Source: JBGPIT01 sp041485125 (lineage in GTDB: Bacteria > Desulfobacterota > Binatia > UTPRO1). Taken from it: a stretch of 13,664 nt of DNA. Position 1 is the stretch's first letter; each line of letters begins with the position of its first letter. The notes beneath the pieces were generated by a model. It was not told the origin of the DNA and did no database searches. It saw only the letters and a program-made list of their open reading frames with translations. The position numbers and the translations under genes are program-made. The DNA is taken from NCBI GenBank assembly GCA_041485125.1, contig JBGPIT010000099.1:1-13664 (forward strand). The letters are read 5' to 3'. Positions 1 to 5,448 of this stretch are shown piece after piece.

Positions 1-48
<48 letters not shown>

Positions 49-133
49 GTGCTCGGTCGACGAGAGCTGCGTAAGCTAGACGATTCGTCGCGCGCTGTCA
101 CGCGAGACGGGGTAGATCGGCGGCGCGGAAAGC

Positions 134-170
134 GCGAGAGCGACTGACCGCGTCGGCCAGCCGCTCTCGC
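134..170 (-). other. stem-loop in the tRNA-His to tRNA-Lys spacer
   Basis: A perfect 9-bp inverted repeat (GCGAGAGCG at 134-142, CGCTCTCGC at 162-170) encloses a 19-nt loop just downstream of tRNA-His on the transcribed strand. No T-run follows, so it does not look like an intrinsic terminator. A processing or folding element in the polycistronic tRNA precursor is possible, but this is inference. The rest of the 128-nt spacer shows nothing recognisable. Confidence 0.4.
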
Positions 171-176
171 TCGATG

Positions 177-250
177 GGTGACTGAAGGGTTTCGAACCCT
201 CGACCCCCGGAGCCACAATCCGGTGCTCTACCAACTGAGCTACAGTCACC
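177..250 (-). tRNA. tRNA-His(GTG)
   Basis: Complete minus-strand cloverleaf. The anticodon stem CCGGA/TCCGG closes the loop TTGTGGC, so the anticodon is GTG. The acceptor stem GTGACTG/CAGTCAC is preceded by an encoded extra G (G-1, position 250) opposite C73 (position 177), the hallmark identity pair of bacterial tRNA-His. The T arm has the GGTTCGAAACC form. The CCA end is not encoded: C73 is followed by CAT. Confidence 0.97.
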
Positions 251-302
251 ACACACTGTGCGCGCGATCGGCACGCGCGCTTCGTTGATCATCGTGAACT
301 AG

Positions 303-376
303 CGCGCCAGACGGGATTCGAACCCATGACCTACGGCTTAGAAGGCCGTTGCTCTATCCACCTGAGCTACTGGCGC
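303..376 (-). tRNA. tRNA-Arg(TCT)
   Basis: Complete minus-strand cloverleaf: acceptor GCGCCAG/CTGGCGC, D arm GCTCAGGTGGATAGAGC, anticodon stem ACGGC/GCCGT with loop CTTCTAA (anticodon TCT, reading AGA/AGG), and T arm with GGTTCGAATCC. The discriminator is G. CCA is not encoded. It lies 26 nt downstream of tRNA-Pro and 52 nt upstream of tRNA-His, consistent with one precursor transcript. Confidence 0.97.
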
Positions 377-402
377 GGGCCGGATCGGGTGAGTGCCAGC
401 GA

Positions 403-476
403 TCGGGGCGAGAGGATTTGAACCTCCGACCCCCTGCGCCCAAGGCAGGTGCGCTACCAGGCTGCGCCACGCCCCG
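403..476 (-). tRNA. tRNA-Pro(TGG)
   Basis: Complete minus-strand cloverleaf: acceptor CGGGGCG/CGCCCCG with the C1 start and A73 discriminator typical of bacterial tRNA-Pro, D arm GCGCAGCCTGGTAGCGC, anticodon stem CCTGC/GCAGG with loop CTTGGGC (anticodon TGG), and T arm with GGTTCAAATCC. CCA is not encoded. It is the promoter-proximal gene of the Pro-Arg-His-Lys cluster. Confidence 0.97.
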
Positions 477-548
477 TCGAGAAACTCGCACGTCCCGCGC
501 CGGCTCGCGCTGGTTTCGAGCCCAATTGGCGCGCGTGCCGATCTTGAG

Positions 549-577
549 GTCGTACCATCGCACTCCGGGGCTTTCAA
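549..577 (-). promoter_or_regulatory. candidate sigma-70 promoter for the tRNA cluster
   Basis: On the minus strand, TTGAAA (572-577; 5 of 6 to the -35 consensus) is separated by 17 nt from TACGAC (549-554; only 3 of 6 to the -10 consensus). The predicted start would be near 541, about 65 nt upstream of tRNA-Pro, in the gap after rdgB. The -35 and spacing are good but the -10 is weak. Read-through from rph-rdgB is an alternative source of the tRNA transcript. The rest of 477-606 shows no gene. Confidence 0.35.
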
Positions 578-606
578 GTTGACGCCAGCGGTCGCGAGGC
601 ATGTCC

Positions 607-1212
607 TCACCGCTCCCCGAGCTCCCGTCGGAGCGCGACGAGTGCCTGGCCGCGATGACTGCGCTCGTGCTTGCGGTCGTCTGCCAGCTCGGCGAACGTG
701 AGGCCGGTCGCGGGATCGAGGAACACGGAATCGTAGCCGAAGCCGTGGAAGCCGCGCGGCGCGAAGGCGATCGTCCCGTCGCAGCGACCGTCGACCTCGA
801 GGAGCTCGCCGTCCGGCCATGCGAGCGCCAGCGCGCAGCGGAATGCGGCTCGACGGGACGCGACCGGGACGTCACGGAGCTCGTCGAGGAGCTTCCGGAC
901 GTTGGCAGTGTCGCTCGCGGCCTCGCCCGCGTAGCGCGCGGAGCGCACGCCCGGGCGGCCGTCGAGCGCATCGACCTCGAGTCCCGAGTCGTCACCGAGC
1001 GCGGGCACACCGGTGCGCCGTGCGAGGTCGAGGGCTTTGGTGCGGGCGTTCTCCGCGAACGTGACGCCGGTCTCGTCGACGGTCCAGGCGGCGACGATCG
1101 CACCCGCCGCGACGAGCTGGATCCCGTGCGGGACGAGGACCTCGGCGATTTCGCGGAGCTTCGCGGCGTTGTTGGTGGCGACGGCGATCGTCGAAGGGAG
1201 CTGTCTCGGCAT
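607..1212 (-). CDS. rdgB: RdgB/HAM1-type dITP/XTP pyrophosphatase
   Basis: Cytosolic nucleotide-pool sanitising enzyme that hydrolyses non-canonical purine triphosphates (dITP, XTP, ITP) to the monophosphate and pyrophosphate, keeping them out of DNA and RNA. The 201 residues fit the family length. Visible motifs are the N-terminal substrate loop ATNNAAKL (12-19, Lys18), the segment TGVTFAENA (48-56), GDDSGLEVDALDGRPGVRSA (73-92) with the paired aspartates at the active site, GFGYDSVF (157-164), and SHRGQA (185-190) near the C-terminus. The usual Lys-Asn before SHRG is altered here (KHER), which is tolerated in some homologues. The ATG at 1212 sits just before the conserved beta strand, so the start is well placed, although no strong Shine-Dalgarno is visible. 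It lies 85 nt downstream of rph, a frequent bacterial gene pair, and upstream of the tRNA cluster. Confidence 0.95.
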   Translation of the reverse strand: MPRQLPSTIAVATNNAAKLREIAEVLVPHGIQLVAAGAIVAAWTVDETGVTFAENARTKALDLARRTGVPALGDDSGLEVDALDGRPGVRSARYAGEAASDTANVRKLLDELRDVPVASRRAAFRCALALAWPDGELLEVDGRCDGTIAFAPRGFHGFGYDSVFLDPATGLTFAELADDRKHERSHRGQALVALRRELGER

Positions 1213-1270
1213 CGAATGGTCGTTCCGGGGTGATGAGAAGAAGCGTCGCGCCGGCGGCGCGGACGGTCGC

Positions 1271-1291
1271 CGCGTCGCCGGCGGCGACGCG
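1271..1291 (-). other. perfect 9-bp hairpin between rph and rdgB
   Basis: CGCGTCGCC (1271-1279) and GGCGACGCG (1283-1291) are exact reverse complements with a 3-nt loop, lying 7 nt past the rph stop codon. There is no T-run on the downstream side, so it is a poor intrinsic terminator. It could stabilise the upstream rph message or partly attenuate rdgB. In such GC-rich sequence chance is also possible. Confidence 0.4.
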
Positions 1292-1297
1292 CGTGGA

Positions 1298-2077
1298 CTA
1301 CGCTGATGCGCGGACCAACACCTCGCGCTGCTTCTGCACGAGCTCCGCGATGCCCTCCGCGGCGAGGGTCGTCAAGGCGCTCAGCTGCCCGGCGGTGAAC
1401 GGCTTCCCTTCCGCTGTGCCTTGCACCTCGATGAACCGGCCGCGGCCGGTCATGACCACGTTCATGTCGACCTCGGCGCGGCTGTCCTCCTCATAGGCGA
1501 GATCGAGGCAGGTGCGGCCGCCGACGATGCCGACACTGACCGCGGCGACGTGATCGGCGACGATGGCGCCGCCGATGAGGCCCGCCGCCTCGAGCTTGCG
1601 GAGCGCGAGGACGAGCGCGACGTAGGCGCCGGTGATCGCGGCGGTGCGGGTGCCGCCGTCGGCCTCGATCACGTCGCAATCGATCCAGATGCTGCGCTCG
1701 CCGAGGGCGTCGAGGTCGACGACGCCGCGCAGGCTGCGGCCGATGAGGCGTTGGATCTCGTGGGTGCGACCGCCGATCTTGCCACGCGACGCCTCGCGCT
1801 CGGAGCGGGTGTGCGTCGAGCGCGGCAGCATCGCGTACTCCGCCGTGACCCAGCCGCGGCCGCGACCGCGGAGGAACGGCGGGACGCTCTCCTCGACCGA
1901 CGCGGCACAGAGAACGCGCGTCACGCCGAGCTCGATCAAGGCCGAGCCTTCGGCGTGCCGCAAGTAGTTCGGCGTGATGCGGACCGGTCGGAGCTCGCGC
2001 GGGCGCCGTCCGTCAGCTCGGCTGCCGCGCTTCGCCGCCCCGCCCTTCGCCGCCGCGTTGCTGTGCTCTTCGCTCAT
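1298..2077 (-). CDS. rph: ribonuclease PH
   Basis: Phosphate-dependent 3'-5' exoribonuclease that trims the 3' ends of tRNA precursors and some structured RNAs, releasing nucleoside diphosphates. It normally works as a hexameric ring in the cytosol. Family motifs: RADGRRPRELRPVRI (20-34), GVTRVLCAASVEE (51-63), GRGWVTAEYAMLPRSTHTR (73-91), the phosphate-site region HEIQRLIGRSLR (106-117), CDVIEADGGTRTAAITGAYV (134-153), and the acidic segment CLDLAYEEDSRAEVDMNVV (190-208). The frame stays open upstream to 2182, but the ATG at 2077 gives 259 residues, near the family length, so it is preferred. The remaining alanine/lysine-rich leader (about 18 residues) is longer than usual, and no clear ribosome binding site decides the point. 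Since the tRNA genes here lack an encoded CCA, 3' trimming and CCA addition must act on them; the proximity to RNase PH is suggestive but may be coincidental. Confidence 0.95.
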   Translation of the reverse strand: MSEEHSNAAAKGGAAKRGSRADGRRPRELRPVRITPNYLRHAEGSALIELGVTRVLCAASVEESVPPFLRGRGRGWVTAEYAMLPRSTHTRSEREASRGKIGGRTHEIQRLIGRSLRGVVDLDALGERSIWIDCDVIEADGGTRTAAITGAYVALVLALRKLEAAGLIGGAIVADHVAAVSVGIVGGRTCLDLAYEEDSRAEVDMNVVMTGRGRFIEVQGTAEGKPFTAGQLSALTTLAAEGIAELVQKQREVLVRASA

Positions 2078-2170
2078 GGCGCGAGCGGTATCACGGTCGA
2101 CCCGGAGCGTCGAACCGTCGCCGGCGCGCGGCGGTCTCATGAGAGCTGGCATCACACTTCGCATACCGCG

Positions 2171-2245
2171 AGCGAACGTCACGTCCGGTGGCGACCGTCA
2201 ACAATCGTCTACCAACCTCCCACGCGACGTTCGCTGAGACGTCTT
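2171..2245. promoter_or_regulatory. operator-like inverted repeat in the divergent rph / activator region
   Basis: AGCGAACGTC (2171-2180) and GACGTTCGCT (2226-2235) are perfect 10-bp inverted copies separated by 45 nt. The second is followed at once by the 8-bp palindrome AGACGTCT (2237-2244). The repeats flank the stretch between the divergent rph and sigma-54 activator genes and end just before the candidate -35 at 2258. They could bind a dimeric regulator, possibly the activator encoded next door; that link is inference. Confidence 0.4.
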
Positions 2246-2257
2246 AAAGATTGTGTC

Positions 2258-2286
2258 TTGTTCGTCCGATACGCTGCTGTTACGTT
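2258..2286 (+). promoter_or_regulatory. candidate sigma-70 promoter of the activator-receiver operon
   Basis: TTGTTC (2258-2263) and TACGTT (2281-2286) are separated by 17 nt and lie 40 nt upstream of the ATG at 2326. The match is moderate (about 4 and 3 of 6). The region is less GC-rich than the surrounding coding sequence, as expected of a promoter. No well-spaced sigma-54 (-24/-12) site was found here. Confidence 0.3.
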
Positions 2287-2315
2287 TTTCACGCGCTCCG
2301 ACCGCTCGCGAGAAG

Positions 2316-2320
2316 AAGGA
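2316..2320 (+). promoter_or_regulatory. Shine-Dalgarno that fixes the start of the sigma-54 activator
   Basis: AAGGA, within AAGAAGGA, sits 5 nt before the ATG at 2326. The frame is open further upstream with possible TTG/GTG starts, but those have no ribosome site and would overlap the candidate promoter, so 2326 is the start to use. Confidence 0.75.
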
Positions 2321-2325
2321 CTACT

Positions 2326-3324
2326 ATGGATGGATCTCCGTTCATCATTGGTCAGCACCCTCTAATCCAGAAGATCCACACGTTGATCAAAAAGGTGACG
2401 GCGACCGATGCCACCGTGCTGATCATGGGCGAGAGCGGAACCGGCAAGGAGCTGGTCGCACGCGCCGTCCATGGCTTGTCGCCGCGGGCGGATCGTCCCT
2501 TCATCCCGGTCAACTGCGGCGCGATTCCGGCCGAGCTGCTGGAGTCGGAGATCTTCGGACACGAGCGCGGCGCCTTCACCGGCGCGATCGGCGCGCGCGC
2601 CGGGATGTTCCAGCTCGCCAATGGCGGGACCATCTTTCTCGACGAGGTCGGCGAGATGAACCCACGCTTGCAGGTGAAGCTGCTGCGCGTGCTGCAGGAC
2701 CGCGAGATCCGTCCGGTCGGCTCCGACCGCACCACCAAGGTCGACGTCCGCGTGATCGCCGCGACCAACAAGGACTTGGCGCAGGAGGTCGAGCGCGGCG
2801 GCTTCCGCGAGGATCTCTTCTACCGGCTGCAGGTGATTCCGATCATCATGCCGCCGCTGCGCGAGCGTCGCTCCGACATCCCGCTCCTGGTCGAGCACTT
2901 TCTCGAGAAGCAAAACCGCAAACGCCCCGACCATCCGGTGCAGATCAGCGACGAGACGATGGTGCATCTCTGGGAGTACGACTGGCCCGGCAACGTGCGC
3001 GAGCTCGAGAACCTGCTCGAGCGGATGGTGATCCTCTCCGAGGACTCGCTCATCCGGGTCGAGCACCTGCCGAGCAACATCCGCTCGTTCATCTCGGAGA
3101 AACGCATCCCGAAACCGACGCTCAGCGAGAACGGCCTCGACCTGAACAGCGCCGTCGAGGAGTTCGAGAACCGTCTCATCGAGGAAGCGTTGCGGCGGAC
3201 GAAGGGCAACAAGCAGGCGGCGGCACGGCTGCTCGGGTTGAAGCGGACGACACTGGTGGCGAAGCTGCGGCGGCGGAAGGGCGGCGTGCCGTTCCAGCCG
3301 GTGCAGCAGAACTATCTACTGTAG
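2326..3324 (+). CDS. sigma-54-dependent AAA+ activator without a receiver domain
   Basis: Enhancer-binding protein that uses ATP hydrolysis to open promoters bound by sigma-54 RNA polymerase. The 332 residues hold only the AAA+ and DNA-binding parts: Walker A GESGTGKE (35-42), the sigma-54 contact loop GAFTGA (82-87), Walker B GGTIFLDEVGE (100-110), the arginine-finger region FREDLFYRL (160-168), sensor II PGNVREL (221-227), and a Fis-type helix-turn-helix near 288-315 (GNKQAAARLLGLKRTTL, 294-310). The AAA+ domain begins almost at residue 8, so there is no N-terminal GAF, PAS or receiver domain as in NtrC, FleQ or PspF-like relatives with sensors. A single-domain receiver is encoded 6 nt downstream, suggesting control in trans. 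The AAA+ region is of the FleQ/FlrA-like type by eye, but no flagellar genes are nearby and the target genes cannot be named. Confidence 0.93.
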   Translation: MDGSPFIIGQHPLIQKIHTLIKKVTATDATVLIMGESGTGKELVARAVHGLSPRADRPFIPVNCGAIPAELLESEIFGHERGAFTGAIGARAGMFQLANGGTIFLDEVGEMNPRLQVKLLRVLQDREIRPVGSDRTTKVDVRVIAATNKDLAQEVERGGFREDLFYRLQVIPIIMPPLRERRSDIPLLVEHFLEKQNRKRPDHPVQISDETMVHLWEYDWPGNVRELENLLERMVILSEDSLIRVEHLPSNIRSFISEKRIPKPTLSENGLDLNSAVEEFENRLIEEALRRTKGNKQAAARLLGLKRTTLVAKLRRRKGGVPFQPVQQNYLL

Positions 3325-3330
3325 GGGGAC

Positions 3331-3756
3331 ATGGGCGTGGAGAAGAAACGAGAGCCGACGGTCCTAGTGGTGGACGACGATAAGCATGCGCTGGAGATCA
3401 TCTCGCGGCTGCTGCAGAAAGAAGGCTTCAACGTGCTGCGCGCGCCGGGCGGGCAACCGGCGCTCGACGTGGTCGCGTCGGAGAACGTCGACGTGATCCT
3501 CCTCGACGTGATGATGCCGGACGTGGACGGCTTCCAGGTTTGCACCGCGCTACGCGCGCAGGAGCGCACCCGTGACATCCCGGTGATCTTGCTCACCGCG
3601 AAGGACGATCTCGAGACGCGCGTCGTCGGCATGCGCCTCGGGGTGAGCGAGTTCCTCACCAAGCCTATCAACAAGGTCGAGCTCTTCGCGCGGGTGCGCG
3701 CGCAAGTCCATCAGCGCTCGATCGAGTACGGGATCGACGACATCCTGACCGACTAA
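3331..3756 (+). CDS. stand-alone response regulator receiver (CheY-like)
   Basis: The 141 residues form one receiver domain that would accept phosphate from a histidine kinase. Conserved positions are present: acidic pair in VVDDD (14-17), phospho-acceptor Asp59 in ILLDVMMPDVDG (56-67), switch Thr89 in VILLTAKDD (85-93), and Lys111 in FLTKPI (108-113). No output domain follows; the C-terminal 20 residues (VHQRSIEYGIDDILTD) form a short tail after the last helix. The ATG is 6 nt after the stop of the sigma-54 activator, and its ribosome site AGGGGG overlaps that stop, so the two are translationally coupled. Family knowledge says such receivers act by protein-protein contact; the adjacent activator is the obvious candidate partner (inference). 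No histidine kinase is present in the window. Confidence 0.94.
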   Translation: MGVEKKREPTVLVVDDDKHALEIISRLLQKEGFNVLRAPGGQPALDVVASENVDVILLDVMMPDVDGFQVCTALRAQERTRDIPVILLTAKDDLETRVVGMRLGVSEFLTKPINKVELFARVRAQVHQRSIEYGIDDILTD

Positions 3757-3792
3757 CGGCGCGCCCCGCGGCCCGGAGCCAGCCGCGGACGC

Positions 3793-3829
3793 AAAAAAGC
3801 CGGCGCTATCGGATGATGGCGCCGGCTTT
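3793..3829. terminator. bidirectional intrinsic terminator
   Basis: An 11-bp perfect inverted repeat, AAAGCCGGCGC (3796-3806) and GCGCCGGCTTT (3819-3829), with a 12-nt loop, lies between two convergent genes. Read on the minus strand it ends in six T residues, a good terminator for the small exported protein gene. Read on the plus strand the T-tract is only three, so termination of the activator-receiver operon is weaker. Confidence 0.85.
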
Positions 3830-3876
3830 GATGTCGCTGCGGAGTCCGCGCTCGACGACGCGGTCCGCGCGTCGGC

Positions 3877-4173
3877 TCAGTGACCGCCCATACCGGCCGG
3901 CTTCTCCCCCGCACCCTTCGGATTGTCCGCGGCCGCACCCGGCTTGCCGGTCTCGCCGGCGCCGGCCCCGCCCGCCGCGGCACCCGCCTGCGCTTGGCAC
4001 TTCTTCACGTCGTCGACGGAGATCATCATCCGTTCCGAGATGTCTTTGGGGTCGCGCCCCATCTTCAGATCCTTGTTGACGATGCCGCAGTTGACGTCGC
4101 TCGCGAAGCCGGCGCCTGCTCCGGCGAGCAGCAAAACGGCGGTCCCTGCAATCCCCAGCAATGTCTTACGCAT
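3877..4173 (-). CDS. small exported two-cysteine protein, helix-turn-helix-like core
   Basis: I do not recognise a named family. The 98-residue product has a clear signal peptide (basic MRK, hydrophobic 5-23, likely cleavage after FAS at 23-25), so it should act in the periplasm or outside the cell. The mature part starts with DVNCGIVNKDLKMGRDPKDI and ends its ordered section with Cys59; Cys29 and Cys59 could form one disulfide. Residues 39-59 have the pattern of a helix-turn-helix (GRDPKDISERM then ISVDDVKKC), odd for an exported protein. Residues 61-98 are a Gly/Ala/Pro-rich low-complexity tail. There is no lipobox, so it is not an obvious lipoprotein. Translation signals are strong: AAAGGAGG 7 nt before the ATG, and a good terminator downstream. 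It appears to be its own transcription unit, 181 nt downstream of the dihydrouridine synthase gene. Confidence 0.85.
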   Translation of the reverse strand: MRKTLLGIAGTAVLLLAGAGAGFASDVNCGIVNKDLKMGRDPKDISERMMISVDDVKKCQAQAGAAAGGAGAGETGKPGAAADNPKGAGEKPAGMGGH

Positions 4174-4180
4174 GCTCGAA

Positions 4181-4188
4181 CCTCCTTT
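4181..4188 (-). promoter_or_regulatory. strong Shine-Dalgarno of the small exported protein gene
   Basis: AAAGGAGG on the minus strand, 7 nt before the ATG at 4173, is close to the full anti-Shine-Dalgarno complement and stronger than for most genes in this window. It supports this short gene as real and well translated. Confidence 0.75.
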
Positions 4189-4354
4189 GGGCGGTGCGTG
4201 ATTGCACCGATTCGTGTAGACGAGCTGCCAAACCCGCCGACCGGAAGCGGTCGCGGTCCCCGAACGTGCGGCGCTTTACTATGGGGTATCGCCGTAGACA
4301 AGCCGAACGCCGAGGCGTGCGTCGGCCGATGCCGCCGCCGGCGGACTGCCGCCG

Positions 4355-5410
4355 TCAGGACGCCAGGGCGACGGACTCGAACCCGCCGTCGGCATAGGAC
4401 TCGGCGGCGCGCTGGAGAAGCGCCCGCATGTCGGCGAGCGTCGGAGCGCGGGTGAGCGACTCGCGGAGCGCGGCCCCGCCACGCACCGTCTTCAGCATCC
4501 GACACGCGAGACCGCGGCCGCGACCGAACGCCGCCCTCGGCGGCAGCTCCGCCGCGAGCCGCTCCATCAACGCGTCGATCGCGGCGAAACGCTCGAGCGG
4601 GTGCACCGGCGGCACCGGCCGCCCCGCCTTGAGCGCGGCGATCTCGCGGAAGATCCACGGGTGGCCGAGCGAGCCGCGGCCGATCATGATGCCGTCGACG
4701 GCGGTTGTCCGTAGCCGCTCGACGGCCTGCGCCGCGCTGACGACGTCGCCGCTGCCGATCACCGGCACGCGCACCGCCTCCTTCACGCGCGCCGTCAGCG
4801 TCCAGTCCGCCTCGCCCGTGTAGAGCGCGACGCGCGTGCGGGCGTGGACGGCGATCATCGCCGCACCCTCGCCTTCCGCCATGCGCGCGATCTCGACGGC
4901 GTTGCGCGATTGATCGTCCCAGCCGGCGCGAATTTTCACGGTGTACGGAATCGTCAGCGCGCGCCCGAGCGAGCGCAGAATCTCCTGTAAGATACCCGGC
5001 CGGCGCATCAGCTCCGCGCCGCCGCCCTTGCGGACGACCTTCGGCACCGGGCAGCCGCAGTTCACGTCGAGGATGTCGGCCCCGAGCTCCTGCGCGATCA
5101 GCGCCGCCTCCACCATGCGCGCCGGCTCGGCGCCGAAGAGCTGCATCGAGAGCGGCCGCTCGGCCGGCCGATAGCGCAGCATCTGATGGGTGCGGAGATT
5201 GTGACGAGCGAGCGCCTCGATGCTGACGAACTCGGTGACGACGAGCCCGACCGCACCCGGGTTGAGTTCCTTCACGATCGAGCGGAACGCCGAGTCGGTG
5301 ATCCCGGACATCGGCGCCAGGACGACGTTCGGGGTGATGCGCACGCCGCGGACGTCGAACCCGTCGGGCAACGTCGCGGACCCGTGTGCGTCGGTCGCCG
5401 GCGCCGTCAT
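4355..5410 (-). CDS. tRNA-dihydrouridine synthase, Dus family (DusB-like)
   Basis: FMN enzyme of the cytosol that reduces specific uridines in tRNA D-loops to dihydrouridine using NADPH. Numbering from the ATG at 5410 (351 residues): FMN-binding VVLAPMSGITDSAFR (29-43), MQLFGAEP (89-96), the signature DVNCGCPVPKVVRKGGGAEL (115-134) with catalytic Cys120, the FMN-contacting Lys159 in TVKIRAGW, VHARTR (188-193), VIGSGDVVS (217-225) and GIMIGRGSLGHPWIF (240-254). These order and spacing features match a TIM-barrel Dus enzyme; DusB is the best guess among bacterial paralogues, but A or C specificity cannot be excluded. The frame is open up to 5479, which would overlap the upstream amidase by 31 nt; the 5410 start gives a typical length and avoids a poorly conserved 23-residue extension. 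It probably shares a transcript with the amidase. Confidence 0.92.
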   Translation of the reverse strand: MTAPATDAHGSATLPDGFDVRGVRITPNVVLAPMSGITDSAFRSIVKELNPGAVGLVVTEFVSIEALARHNLRTHQMLRYRPAERPLSMQLFGAEPARMVEAALIAQELGADILDVNCGCPVPKVVRKGGGAELMRRPGILQEILRSLGRALTIPYTVKIRAGWDDQSRNAVEIARMAEGEGAAMIAVHARTRVALYTGEADWTLTARVKEAVRVPVIGSGDVVSAAQAVERLRTTAVDGIMIGRGSLGHPWIFREIAALKAGRPVPPVHPLERFAAIDALMERLAAELPPRAAFGRGRGLACRMLKTVRGGAALRESLTRAPTLADMRALLQRAAESYADGGFESVALAS

Positions 5411-5448
5411 CGCGCGCGGCGGTGCCGCGGCGGAGGGCGTACCGTCGA

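Noticed and set aside
2147..2163. Possible sigma-54 promoter (TGGCA followed by TTCGCA) near the rph start.
   Set aside because: The GG and GC elements are one base too far apart and the -12 part is not TTGC; sigma-54 promoters are strict on spacing.
4273..4301. Promoter for the small exported protein gene (TTGTCT, 17 nt, TAAAGC on the minus strand).
   Set aside because: The -10 matches only three positions; spacing is right but the evidence is too thin to list.
4339..4354. Hairpin CGGCGG/CCGCCG right after the dus stop codon as a terminator.
   Set aside because: The stem is only 6 bp, no T-run follows, and the surrounding bases are GC repeats that pair many ways.
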